64,000 nt of DNA from Ecdyonurus torrentis (lineage: Eukaryota > Arthropoda > Insecta > Ephemeroptera > Heptageniidae): assembly GCA_949318235.1 (NCBI GenBank), contig OX439132.1, forward strand, positions 45,527,141-45,591,140, given 5' to 3'. Shown one piece after another: positions 13,180 through 26,487 of this stretch (positions are counted from its first letter, which is position 1; each line of letters begins with the position of its first letter). The notes under the pieces were generated by a model, which ran no database searches, was not told where the DNA came from, and saw only the letters and a program-made list of their open reading frames with translations. A program made the translations under genes and the position numbers.

Positions 13180-16100
13180 TGTTTTTATACAGTTAATGAA
13201 CTGATTAAGAATAATCATTAATAAAAAAATAGCATTTCCCTGTTTTTATATATTTTTTTTTTAATCTGAAGTTTTGTCACTAATATCTGTCCCCTTGGAG
13301 TAGTTTGATTAAATTTTAAAAATAGAAGGAAAAAGAAATGCTATTTTTTTATTAACTATTCTACTAATTATATTAATAATCTTTGATTACACAAAGTTTG
13401 AAGAGAATCTACCGGTTTTTAAACTTTTCACAGGCAGTGTAGTAAAAAAAAAAGATTTTTATATGTAGGCTATATTATCTGAGTTGTTAAGTTGATTTCC
13501 CTTGGCTGTCAAAAGTTTAAAAACCGTTAGATTTTCTTGAAACTTCGTGTTTTTACAGTTAATGAACTGATAAAGAAGATTCATTAATAAAAAAATAGCA
13601 TTTCTATTTTTTTTTATATATATATATTTTTTTTAAATTTGATGTGTGCTCCCCTAAAATCTTGATGTTGGAGAAAATAAATTAAGTTTTAAAAATAGAA
13701 GGAAGTGGAAATGCTATTTTTTTATACTTTATTCTAAAAAGTATATTAATAATCTTTTATTACACAATTTGTAAAGAGAATGTATCGGTTTTTTAACTTT
13801 TTACAGTCAGTTTTCAAGGACTATACATATATGTATAGGCTACTATGATTCGTTAAGTTGATTTCCCTTGGCTGTCAAAAGTTTAAAAACCGGTACATTT
13901 TCTTGAAACTTCGGGTTTTTACAGTTAATGAACTGATAAAGAAGATTCATTAATAAAAAAATAGCATTTCCATTTTTTTATATATATATATATATTTTTT
14001 TTAAATTTGAAGTGTGCTCCCCTAAAATCTTGACGTTGGAGAAAATAAATTAAGTTTAAAAAATAGAAGGAAGTAGAAATGCTATTTTTTTATACTTTAT
14101 TCTAAAAAGTATATTAATAATCTTTAATTACACAAAGTTTAAAGAGAATCTACCGGTTTTTAAACTTTTTACAGTCAGTTATGAAGGACTATACATATAT
14201 GTATAGGCTACTATTCTGAGTCGTTAAGTTGATTTCCCTTGGCTGTCAAAAGTTTAAAAACCGGTAGATTTTCTTGAAACTTCGTGTTTTTACAGTTAAT
14301 GAACTGATAAAGAAGATTCATTAATAAAAAAATAGCATTTCCATTTTTTTATATATATATTTTTTTTAAATAAATTTGAAGTGTGCTCCCCTAAAATCTT
14401 GATGTTGGAGAAAATAAATTAAGTTTTAAAAATAGAAGAAAGTAAAAATGCTATTTTTTTATACTTTATTTTAAAAAGTATATTAATAATCTTTAATTAC
14501 ACAAAGTTTAAAGAGAATCTACCGGTTTTTAAACTTTTTACAGTCAGATATGAAGGACTATACATATATGATGTATAGGCTATGATTCGTAAAGTTGATT
14601 TCCCTTGGCTGTCAAAAGTTTAAAAACCGGTAGATTTTCTTGAAACTTTGTGTTTTTACAGTTAATGAACTGATAAAGAAGATTCATTAATAAAAAAAAT
14701 AGCATTTCCATTTTTTTATATATATATTTTTTTTTTTAAATCTGAAGTGTGCTTCCTAGAATCTTGACGTTGGAGAAAATAAATTAAGTTTTAAAAATAG
14801 AAGGAAGTGGAAATGCTATTTTTTTAATTATAATTCTAAAAAGAATATTAATAATCTTTAATTACACAAAGTTTTAAGACAATCTACCGGTTTTTAAACT
14901 TTTTACAGTCAGTTATGAAGGACTATACATATAGGTAGAGGCTATACTATTCTGAGTCGTAAAGTTGATTTCCCTTGGCTGCCAAAAGTTTAAAAACCGG
15001 TAGATTTTCTTGAAACTTTGTGTTTTTACAGTTAATGAACTGATAAAGAAGATTCATTAATAAAAAAATAGCATTTCCATTTTTTTATAATTTTTTTTTT
15101 TTTTTTTAATCTGAAGTGTGCTTCCTAGAATCTTGACGTTGGAGAAAATAAATTAAGTTTTAAAAATAGAAGGAAGTGGAAATGCTATTTTTTTATTAAT
15201 AATTCTAAAAAGTATATTAATAATCTTTAATTACACAAAGTTTAAAGAGAATCTACCGGTTTTTAAACTTTTTACATTCAGTTATGAAGGACTATACATA
15301 TATGTATAGGCTACTATTCTGAGTCGTTAAGTTGATTTCCCTTGGCTGTCAAAAGTTTAAAAACCGGTAGATTTTCTTGAAACTTCGTGTTTTTACAGTT
15401 AATGAACTGATAAAGAAGATTCATTAATAAAAAAATAGCATTTCCATTTTTTTATATATATATTTTTTTTAAATAAATTTGAAGTGTGCTCCCCTAAAAT
15501 CTTGATGTTGGAGAAAATAAATTAAGTTTTAAAAATAGAAGAAAGTAGAAATGCTATTTTTTTATACTTTGTTTTAAAAAGTATATTAATAATCTTTAAT
15601 TACACAAAGTTTTAAGACAATCTACCGGTTTTTAAACTTTTTACAATCAGTTATGAAGGACTATACATATAGGTAGAGGCTATACTATTCTGAGTCGTAA
15701 AGTTGATTTCCCTTGGCTGTCAAAAGTTTAAAAATTGGTAGATTTTCTTGAAACTTTGTGTTTTTACAGTTAATGAACTGATAAAGAAGATTCATTAATA
15801 AAAAAATAGCATTTCTTTTTTTTTATAATTTTTTTTTTTTAATCTGAAGTGTGCTTCCAAGAATCTTGACGTTGGAGAAAATAAATTAAGTTTTAAAAAT
15901 AGAAGGAAGTAGAAATGCTATTTTTTTATTAATAATTCTAAAAAGAACATTAATAGTCTTTAATTACACAAAGTTTTAAGACAATCTACCGGTTTTTAAA
16001 CTTTTTACAATCAGTTATGAAGGACTATACATATAGGTAGAGGCTATACTATTCTGAGTCGTAAAGTTGATTTCCCTTGCTGTCAAAAGTTTAAAAACCG

Positions 16101-19100
16101 GTAGATTTTCTTGAAACTTTGTGTTTTTACGGTTAATGAACTGATAAAGAAGATTCATTAATAAAAAAATAGCATTTCCATTTTTTTATAATTTTTTTTT
16201 TTTTTAATCTGAAGTGTGCTTCCTAGAATCTTGACGTTGGAGAAAATAAATTAAGTTTTAAAAATAGAAGGAAGTAGAAATGCTATTTTTTTATATTTTA
16301 TTCTAAAAAGTATATTAATAATCTTTAATTACTCAAAGTTTATAGAGAATCTACCGGTTTTTAAACTTTTTACAGTCAGTTTTGAAGGACTATACATATA
16401 TGTATAGGCTACTATGATTCGTTAAGTTGATTTCCCTTGGCTGTCAAAAGTTTAAAAACCGGTAGATTTTCTTGAAACTTCGTGCTTTTACAGTTAATGA
16501 ACTGATAAAGAAGATTCATTAATAAAAAAATAGCATTTCCATTTTTTTATAATTTTTTTTTTTTTAATGTGAAGTGTGCTCCCTAAAATCTTGACGTTGG
16601 AGAAAATAAATTAAGTTTTAAAAATAGAAGGAAGTAGAAATGCTATTTTTTTATACTTTATTCTAAAAAGTATATTAATAATCTTTAATTACACAAAGTT
16701 TAAAGAGAATCTACCGGTTTTTTAACTTTTTACAGTCAGTTATGAAGGACTATACATAGGCTATGATTCGTTAAGTTGATTTCCCTTGGCTGTCAGGCTG
16801 TCAAAAGTTTAAAAACCGGTAGATTTTCTTGAAACTTCGAGTTTTTACAGTTAATGAACTGATTAAGAAGATTCATTAATAAAAAAATAGCATTTTCATT
16901 TTTTTATAATTTTTTTTTTTTTAAATTTGAAGTGTGCTCTCCTAAAATCTTGACGTTGGAGAAAATAAATTAAGTTTTAAAAATAGAAGGAAGTAGAAAT
17001 GCTATTTTTTTATATTTTATTCTAAAAAGTATATTAATAATCTTTAATTACTCAAAGTTTATAGAGAATCTACCGGTTTTTAAACTTTTTACAGTCAGTT
17101 TTGAAGGACTATACATATATGTATAGGCTACTATGATTCGTTAAGTTGATTTATCTTGGCTGTCAAAAGTTTAAAAACCGGTAGATTTTCTTGAAACTTT
17201 GTGTTTTTACAGTTAATGAACTGATTAAGAAGATTCATTAATAAAAAAATAGCATTTCCATTTTTTTATAATTTTTTTTTTTTTAAATTTGAAGTGTGCT
17301 CTCCTAAAATCTTGACGTTGGAGAAAATAAATTAAGTTTTAAAAATAGAAGGAAGTAGAAATGCTATTTTTTTATATTTTATTCTAAAAAGTATATTAAT
17401 AATCTTTAATTACTCAAAGTTTATAGAGAATCTACCGGTTTTTAAACTTTTTACAGTCAGTTTTGAAGGACTATACATATATGTATAGGCTACTATGATT
17501 CGTTAAGTTGATTTCCCTTGGCTGTCAAAAGTTTAAAAACCGGTAGATTTTCTTGAAACTTTGTGTTTTTACAGTTAATGAACTGATAAAGAAGATTCAT
17601 TAATAAAAAAATAGCATTTCCTTTTTTTTATAATTTTTTTTTTTTTTAATCTGAAGTGTGCTTCCTAGAATCTTGACGTTGGAGAAAATAAATTAAGTTT
17701 TAAAAATAGAAGGAAGTGGAAATGCTATTTTTTTATTAATAATTCTAAAAAGAATATTAATAGTCTTTAATTACACAAAGTTTTAAGACAATCTACCGGT
17801 TTTTAAACTTTTTACAATCAGTTATGAAGGACTATACATATAGGTAGAGGCTATACTATTCTTAGTCGTAAAGTTGATTTCCCTTGGCTGTCAAAAGTTT
17901 AAAAACCGGTAGATTTTCTTGAAACTTTGTGTTTTTACAGTTAATGAACTGATAAAGAAGATTCATTAATAAAAAAATAGCATTTCCATTTTTTTATATA
18001 TATATATTTTTTTTTTAAATCTGAAGTGTGCTTCCTAGAATCTTGACGTTGGAGAAAATAAATTAAGTTTTAAAAATAGAAGGAAGTGGAAATGCTATTT
18101 TTTTAATTATAATTCTAAAAAGAATATTAATAATCTTTAATTACACAAAGTTTTAAGACAATCTACCGGTTTTTAAACTTTTTACAGTCAGTTATGAAGG
18201 ACTATACATATAGGTAGAGGCTATACTATTCTGAGTCGTAAAGTTGATTTCCCTTGGCTGCCAAAAGTTTAAAAACCGGTAGATTTTCTTGAAACTTTGT
18301 GTTTTTACAGTTAATGAACTGATAAAGAAGATTCATTAATAAAAAAATAGCATTTCCATTTTTTTATAATTTTTTTTTTTTTTTTTAATCTGAAGTGTGC
18401 TTCCTAGAATCTTGACGTTGGAGAAAATAAATTAAGTTTTAAAAATAGAAGGAAGTGGAAATGCTATTTTTTTATTAATAATTCTAAAAAGTATATTAAT
18501 AATCTTTAATTACACAAAGTTTAAAGAGAATCTACCGGTTTTTAAACTTTTTACATTCAGTTATGAAGGACTATACATATATGTATAGGCTACTATTCTG
18601 AGTCGTTAAGTTGATTTCCCTTGGCTGTCAAAAGTTTAAAAACCGGTAGATTTTCTTGAAACTTCGTGTTTTTACAGTTAATGAACTGATAAAGAAGATT
18701 CATTAATAAAAAAATAGCATTTCCATTTTTTTATATATATATTTTTTTTAAATAAATTTGAAGTGTGCTCCCCTAAAATCTTGATGTTGGAGAAAATAAA
18801 TTAAGTTTTAAAAATAGAAGAAAGTAGAAATGCTATTTTTTTATACTTTGTTTTAAAAAGTATATTAATAATCTTTAATTACACAAAGTTTTAAGACAAT
18901 CTACCGGTTTTTAAACTTTTTACAATCAGTTATGAAGGACTATACATATAGGTAGAGGCTATACTATTCTGAGTCGTAAAGTTGATTTCCCTTGGCTGTC
19001 AAAAGTTTAAAAATTGGTAGATTTTCTTGAAACTTTGTGTTTTTACAGTTAATGAACTGATAAAGAAGATTCATTAATAAAAAAATAGCATTTCTTTTTT

Positions 19101-21650
19101 TTTATAATTTTTTTTTTTTAATCTGAAGTGTGCTTCCAAGAATCTTGACGTTGGAGAAAATAAATTAAGTTTTAAAAATAGAAGGAAGTAGAAATGCTAT
19201 TTTTTTATTAATAATTCTAAAAAGAACATTAATAGTCTTTAATTACACAAAGTTTTAAGACAATCTACCGGTTTTTAAACTTTTTACAATCAGTTATGAA
19301 GGACTATACATATAGGTAGAGGCTATACTATTCTGAGTCGTAAAGTTGATTTCCCTTGCTGTCAAAAGTTTAAAAACCGGTAGATTTTCTTGAAACTTTG
19401 TGTTTTTACGGTTAATGAACTGATAAAGAAGATTCATTAATAAAAAAATAGCATTTCCATTTTTTTATAATTTTTTTTTTTTTTAATCTGAAGTGTGCTT
19501 CCTAGAATCTTGACGTTGGAGAAAATAAATTAAGTTTTAAAAATAGAAGGAAGTAGAAATGCTATTTTTTTATATTTTATTCTAAAAAGTATATTAATAA
19601 TCTTTAATTACTCAAAGTTTATAGAGAATCTACCGGTTTTTAAACTTTTTACAGTCAGTTTTGAAGGACTATACATATATGTATAGGCTACTATGATTCG
19701 TTAAGTTGATTTCCCTTGGCTGTCAAAAGTTTAAAAACCGGTAGATTTTCTTGAAACTTCGTGCTTTTACAGTTAATGAACTGATAAAGAAGATTCATTA
19801 ATAAAAAAATAGCATTTCCATTTTTTTATAATTTTTTTTTTTTTAATGTGAAGTGTGCTCCCTAAAATCTTGACGTTGGAGAAAATAAATTAAGTTTTAA
19901 AAATAGAAGGAAGTAGAAATGCTATTTTTTTATACTTTATTCTAAAAAGTATATTAATAATCTTTAATTACACAAAGTTTAAAGAGAATCTACCGGTTTT
20001 TTAACTTTTTACAGTCAGTTATGAAGGACTATACATAGGCTATGATTCGTTAAGTTGATTTCCCTTGGCTGTCAGGCTGTCAAAAGTTTAAAAACCGGTA
20101 GATTTTCTTGAAACTTCGAGTTTTTACAGTTAATGAACTGATTAAGAAGATTCATTAATAAAAAAATAGCATTTTCATTTTTTTATAATTTTTTTTTTTT
20201 TAAATTTGAAGTGTGCTCTCCTAAAATCTTGACGTTGGAGAAAATAAATTAAGTTTTAAAAATAGAAGGAAGTAGAAATGCTATTTTTTTATATTTTATT
20301 CTAAAAAGTATATTAATAATCTTTAATTACTCAAAGTTTATAGAGAATCTACCGGTTTTTAAACTTTTTACAGTCAGTTTTGAAGGACTATACATATATG
20401 TATAGGCTACTATGATTCGTTAAGTTGATTTATCTTGGCTGTCAAAAGTTTAAAAACCGGTAGATTTTCTTGAAACTTTGTGTTTTTACAGTTAATGAAC
20501 TGATTAAGAAGATTCATTAATAAAAAAATAGCATTTCCATTTTTTTATAATTTTTTTTTTTTTAAATTTGAAGTGTGCTCTCCTAAAATCTTGACGTTGG
20601 AGAAAATAAATTAAGTTTTAAAAATAGAAGGAAGTAGAAATGCTATTTTTTTATATTTTATTCTAAAAAGTATATTAATAATCTTTAATTACTCAAAGTT
20701 TATAGAGAATCTACCGGTTTTTAAACTTTTTACAGTCAGTTTTGAAGGACTATACATATATGTATAGGCTACTATGATTCGTTAAGTTGATTTCCCTTGG
20801 CTGTCAAAAGTTTAAAAACCGGTAGATTTTCTTGAAACTTTGTGTTTTTACAGTTAATGAACTGATAAAGAAGATTCATTAATAAAAAAATAGCATTTCC
20901 TTTTTTTTATAATTTTTTTTTTTTTTAATCTGAAGTGTGCTTCCTAGAATCTTGACGTTGGAGAAAATAAATTAAGTTTTAAAAATAGAAGGAAGTGGAA
21001 ATGCTATTTTTTTATTAATAATTCTAAAAAGAATATTAATAGTCTTTAATTACACAAAGTTTTAAGACAATCTACCGGTTTTTAAACTTTTTACAATCAG
21101 TTATGAAGGACTATACATATAGGTAGAGGCTATACTATTCTTAGTCGTAAAGTTGATTTCCCTTGGCTGTCAAAAGTTTAAAAACCGGTAGATTTTCTTG
21201 AAACTTTGTGTTTTTACAGTTAATGAACTGATAAAGAAGATTCATTAATAAAAAAATAGCATTTCCATTTTTTTATATATATATATTTTTTTTTTAAATC
21301 TGAAGTGTGCTTTCTAGAATCTTGACGTTGGAGAAAATAAATTAAGTTTTAAAAATAGAAGGAAGTAGAAATGCTATTTTTTTATATTTTATTCTGAAAA
21401 GAATATTAATAATCTTTAATTACACAAAGTTTAAAGACAATCTACCGGTTTTTAAACTTTTTACAGTCAGTTATGAAGGACTATACATATAGGTAGAGGC
21501 TATACTATTCTGAGTCGTTAAGTTGATTTCATTTGGCTGTCAAAAGTTTAAAAGCCGGTAGATTTTCTTGAAACTGTGTGTTTTTACAGTTAATGAACTG
21601 ATAAAGAAGATTCATTAATAAAAAAATAGCATTTCCATTTATTTATTTTT
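13180..21650 (-). repeat. ~362-bp satellite array, right arm in opposite orientation (about 22 units)
   Basis: Same unit as the left arm but reverse-complemented (ttggagaaaataaattaag, aatgaactgataaagaag, aaaagtttaaaaaccggta). The orientation switch is at about 13150-13180, within the internal palindrome of a unit. Together the arms form a ~14-kb inverted repeat. Confidence 0.9.
14590..21310. repeat. 3279-bp higher-order tandem duplication inside the right arm
   Basis: Sequence from about 14590 recurs 3279 bp later, including idiosyncratic variants such as tgtcaggctgtc (16790 and 20069) and ggtagaggctatac. Nine satellite units were copied as a block, with almost no differences visible, implying a recent event or an assembly duplication. 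Confidence 0.82.
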
Positions 21651-21768
21651 TTTTTTATTCAATCTGGAATATGATCACTTTTTTAGTACTTTTAGAAACT
21701 TTTACATCGATTGCAGTTGGTACACCTGGAAATTTTTGATGAGGATGAGGATAACTTCATTTCGGTAC

Positions 21769-22240
21769 TGGACATCATTCGAGCAGCAACAATGAGAATG
21801 TGGCGAGTTGTGATCGTTTAAAAATATTTTTGTAAATCCGCACAAGTCAAACAAATTATCAGAATTATTGCTTAATACTGAATTAAAATATTATGTTAGT
21901 ATTTAGTATATTCATTGACAGTTTTATTGATAATTAGTACAAAAAGCACAGATTTCTTGTTTTCATTTGGCCAACATTTGGCATCTGTTTGGAAACAAAA
22001 CACATGCGAAATGCAAATGCGTTAGAAGTTTTTGCGCGGGAGAAATACTTTTGAAATAATTTTTTCGCTAAAAAATAAAACATACGTTTTACAAACAAAG
22101 TATTTTATTTTGCATTATTTTGAATTTAAAAGAACTATATAATAATCTGTATCCTCAACTCTCGTAATCAGAGATATGTAAATTTAATAGATAATGATTT
22201 TATTTTAGAATTATATCATTGCAGAAATAATCATGACATT
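21769..22240. repeat. Gene A upstream region resuming after the insertion (duplicate of 54457-54940)
   Basis: Matches the gene B upstream flank (gagcagcaacaatgagaatg, gatcgtttaaaaatattt, catttggcatctgtttgg). No exon recognised. Confidence 0.75.
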
Positions 22241-24240
22241 TTACACCGGCCCCCTCACTAGATGCGCGAAACGCCAATATAGCCCGCCGCAGGCGCGATT
22301 TTTTTTTTTTTTTACCACGTGACTATTTACAGGCAATTCAGTGATATAAATTCAGATACTTGTCAGTGCAGATATAGCTTTAAGAAAAAAAAAAAAAAAA
22401 AAAAACTTTTTATTTTATGATTTTTTTTGGTTTTTTTTTTTTTTTTTAAATAGAGGGTGGAAATGCTTAACGTTAATTTAGAAAAAAAAATCAATTATAT
22501 GCAATTAAGTGATGAAACTTTGCAGATTTAGACCAGATAAAACGCATGCAAAAAATGTTTCCTTTGTATTCTCAAAAAGCTAAATTGTAGAATTTTGTTT
22601 TTCTATTTTTAGAACTACCCGCATAAAAATATTCCAGTTCTATATAAATTTTAAATGAATTCTTTTAGGTTTTTTTCACTAAATTTGAATTCTTTTACAT
22701 AGGTTTTAATAAAAAAGCAGTTCTAAACCGTTCTAACATTAAGTAGAATTTTTCCGCACCGTTCTATTTATTTTCTTTTTATATTTTACAGTTCTATTAT
22801 AAATTCTTAAAAATTTAATAAATAAAAATAAATAAAATGAAACAGTTCTAAATAAAGTCTATTTTTATAATGAATTCCACAAGGTTTTTTTTATTTATTT
22901 TTTATTTTGCTCACAGTTCTAAATAATTTTTTTTTTGGAAAACAATATTCCAATTGAATATTAAAAAATAATAATAAATAATAATTTTCAACACAGTTCT
23001 TTTTTAGTTCTTTTTTATTTTGAAATTGGGGTCTATAAATCATGTTGAATTCTATAAGAGTTCTAAAATAGTTAATTTTAATTGGAAATTTTTCAAACAA
23101 TTCTTATTGAGTTCTTTTTAAATAAAATGCATTCCAAAAGAGTTCCAGAAAAACATTTTATAAAAATGATTTCTAAATAAATTCCATTCAATTAATTTTT
23201 TTATTACAAATGCGCGAAATTTTAAAAATTGATTGATAATTAATATCATCAATTAATTAAAAAAATTACTTAATATTTTAAACCCGATCTAAAATAAATT
23301 GATTCCAAACTATTCAGTATAATAAAAAATCATCTTAAAAGAATTGTTTGCCGTTTTTTTGCATTTGATGTAGGAACTAAAACATATTTCAACATTTTTT
23401 TTAAGAATAAATTATTTCCCGTGTTGAAGGGAGTGCTACATGTTTAATTTTATTCAAATCGGACAAAAAATACTGAAGTTATAAGGTAAAAATGACTCTC
23501 CAAAATGGTTTTGGAGCTGCCGCCACTTCTCCAATTTTTAAACGATCTGTTTCATATTTTGGACACGATTATATCTCGTCAAGATCTACCTGTATAAACT
23601 CGTCAGAATTTTGATATATTCCGCCTCCTTCACCCCTTTAACCTGAATTCTGGTCTAAAAAGTATGATTTTCTCGGAAACTATTAAAGATAGAGCCTCCA
23701 TAAATTAGCGCCAAACGACAGGAAATCGAAAGATGATTCTAAGATCAGATCCGCTCCGCTATGAGGCATGTACGTAGCATGAGAACGAGCTACACGAGCT
23801 TATAAGTATTTTTGACTATATTATATATGGAAGGCAGGGAGGGGAGGTATATAAAAATAATAAGAAATAAAATATAATAAGAAATAAGGAACTGAAAAAG
23901 AACTGTTTTTTTTTTTTTTTTTTAAAAAAAAGGAATAAACTCAAAAAGAATTGTTTTTATTTATTTAAAAGAACTGTTCAAATAGTCTGCATCAGGGGCT
24001 GTAAATATAATTACCGTGGGAATAAAGTTCTAAAATAGTTCTAAAAAAAGTAAAATAAATAAAAATAAAAACAGTTCTAAATGATATCTTTTTTGCAACA
24101 AAAAAATTATTTAGAAGCGCTTCTAAATGAATATTATTTTTTAAACAAAGAATTCAAATAGAACTGAATCTTTTTTATTCGGGGATAGAGAGAGAGAGAG
24201 AATGTAAATTTGAAAAAAAACACAATTAAAATAGTAAAAA
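22241..24240. other. AT-rich DNA with dispersed GTTCTA motifs
   Basis: From about 22600 to 24180 the hexamer gttcta or its close variants recurs roughly every 30-60 bp, often as acagttctaaat, and some lie in opposite orientation. A less AT-rich stretch at 23420-23830 has no recognisable gene. Short GA run at 24187-24200. Confidence 0.5.
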
Positions 24241-24244
24241 TATT

Positions 24245-24508
24245 GGTAAAATTAAGTGATGAAAAACGAGCACACACAGCCCGGCATTCGCCATGACACC
24301 CTAGAGAAACCGTGGAAACATCTATAGGCAGGCTGGTCGGTATGCAAAATCACATCAATCATGCACCGACGTGCAATACGTGTTGTGCTCTCACACTTCA
24401 TACGTACGCACTCAGCAGTGGCTCGAACCTATATACTCGGTGATCGAGGAGTACAGATAAGTTACGAGTCAGCAGCCTTCATCACTCGGCCATACCAGAT
24501 CGGTATAC
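24245..24508 (-). mobile_element. tRNA-derived SINE
   Basis: On the minus strand a tRNA-Leu/Ser-like head: A-box region tggccgagtgatgaaggc (about 24476-24493) and B box ggttcgagcc (24420-24429). A non-tRNA body follows with ggtttctctagggtgtcatg. The acceptor and anticodon stems do not pair well, so this is not a functional tRNA gene. Confidence 0.6.
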
Positions 24509-24771
24509 TTGATTATACTGCTTGAATATCAAATAGTCAAATACTCTTATTTATATATTGATTTTAGTTAATATGTTTCTTGCTTATAATTTATATTTAC
24601 AAACTATATATCACAACAATATATAACAATTAGCTATACACAAAAGTCAATCATATACGCAAAACGTCTTATCAAGCGTTTGAATTTAAATGCTTGTGTG
24701 GTATATATGTGTGACGGGATGTTGTAAAGTCAACGTCATAATATGTACGTATTATACACTTTCCCGAATAA

Positions 24772-24856
24772 TTCTGACCGTATAGCGTTCAGTTCATGTC
24801 TACAAATGTGAAATATATGGGGAAACTTTAACGCATCCGGTCAGATTTATTCGGGA
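24772..24856. repeat. Short hairpin repeat (also at 36181-36272)
   Basis: Inverted arms cccgaataa..tctgaccg and cggtcagatttattcggg about 85 bp apart end to end. Small MITE-like hairpin carried in units a and c. Confidence 0.55.
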
Positions 24857-26124
24857 GGAGTTTAGGCAGTAAATTACATGGTTCAGAGCATGGGAAAATG
24901 ACTCATATATTCCTGGTTTCATTCATGTTATAGTCGACGTCATAATTAAGTGAGTACTAAATAACATTGGCGGTATAGAAAAAAGGCACTTTTGCCAGTT
25001 TTAAAATACTTAGCAGTTTTTTGGAGAGCATTCATGCTGTTATTAACAGGTTGAATTTTAGTACCTCAAGTATGCAAGAAAAATAATAATGACCATAAAA
25101 ATAGCTAATTTTCCAAAGAAAATTGCGAAAAACTACGTTTGTCCTATATGCTGAGCAATATGTTATTCATTGCTCAAGAAGAGCATCGGAAAGCGCCCAG
25201 AATGACGTCATGCGTACACACACCCTATTGCTACTTCAAGAAGAAAAAAAAACTATAACAATACTGTATTTGAGAGCATTGCATGATGCTGGCTGTTAAT
25301 AGATTTATTTAAAACGTTAAGTATGATAAAAACAAAATAATTGAAAAATTGACCAAAGAAAAAAGACGAATGCAAAGTTAAATTGTTTTATTTTGATCAT
25401 ATATTGCTCCAGTATAAAGTTGAAGTATTCCAGTATTTCGTCATGCTCTCATACACTCAATATAATATTAAAATATTTGTTAATTTTAAATAAGCATACT
25501 TTTAATATTTGTTTTCTTTTTCTTACTTTTATAGGGTGTATCCGCATGACGTACGCCTAACTATTGACTCAATTTTACTTTATTGTAATACTTTCACGAC
25601 GAAAAAAAAATAATAATAATAAAATCGCAATATTTATTCAGTTCATTTTTAGTGCACTTTTTTCAATACAACATAATCTATGCTATATTGCATAATAAAT
25701 ATGTTAATAAGCCTAAAAATAGCAATAAAATATCATAATTATTTGTGTTGTTCTTAGCAATGTTTATGCTATATTTACATAAATTACGTGCGGTACTTTT
25801 ATTCTTTACGTGATGTGCCTAAAATAAAAGAGGAAAAATCTATATTTAAGTTCAACTCTTCAATAGAAAATCAAGTTTTACTTTTAAAACTATAGCACGT
25901 ACTATACTGTTGAAATAAACTTTTTATGGTCCCTATTTTATTTCGTCTACAGCATAAATGCGTTAATATTTTAAAAAAGTGCCAACTTTTAGAGATTGTT
26001 ACTTGAAACTAATTTGATAATTAAATCAATTATTTAATTAAAACTATCAAATTCAGATTCAGAAATAGTTTAATTTCAAAAACAATACAAAACCTAATAT
26101 TTTGTTAAGAAAAAGTAAGTATCC

Positions 26125-26180
26125 TGCAGTACTGGCAACCAGTTGGTCATCTGTGTGCCACAATTAGCCTACCTGTCAGG

Positions 26181-26221
<41 letters not shown>
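26125..26221. repeat. Unit landmark block with (CT)n
   Basis: A ~65-bp block bounded by gtatcctgcag and ctgtcaggatac, followed by CT from about 26184. Equivalent blocks: 33735 (diverged), 37176, 41505 and 57713. Confidence 0.65.
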
Positions 26222-26226
<5 letters not shown>

Positions 26227-26376
26227 CCATTTTTTTTAACCCAGGGGAGAGAAGGCCGATGTCTTGATTGTTCAATTTCAATTTCAAAGGGTTTTATTGT
26301 TTAAATTACTCTGTACCCAACTATATGTATTATTATGTGCTTGTATTGTGTTTTTTGAAATAAATCCCTTTCTGAA

Positions 26377-26407
<31 letters not shown>

Positions 26408-26422
26408 GCCTACAGGTTAATG

Positions 26423-26485
<63 letters not shown>
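26377..26485. repeat. (CT)n and (TA)n microsatellites
   Basis: CT run 26377-26402 and TA run about 26426-26485. Confidence 0.93.

Positions 26486-26487
<2 letters not shown>

Larger units (their letters stand above)
7018..21768. mobile_element. 14.75-kb insertion with TIR-like ends carrying the satellite array
   Basis: Left end gtaccgaaagttatcctcac; the right end reads on the minus strand gtaccgaaatgaagttatcc. Both continue with tcctc motifs. Homology to the gene B upstream region stops at about 7015 and resumes at about 21770 (ggacatcatt), so the whole block is extra in copy A, apart from a ~35-bp stretch that differs in B. No coding capacity seen. Whether the TIRs belong to one mobile unit or to two solo ends around an expanded satellite cannot be decided here. 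Confidence 0.55.

Noticed and set aside
7577..21650. CRISPR-like repeat array
   Set aside because: Repeats are ~362 bp, contiguous, in both orientations and eukaryotic; no short repeat/unique spacer pattern.
24420..24493. Functional tRNA gene
   Set aside because: A and B boxes are present, but the acceptor and anticodon stems do not pair; better explained as a SINE head.
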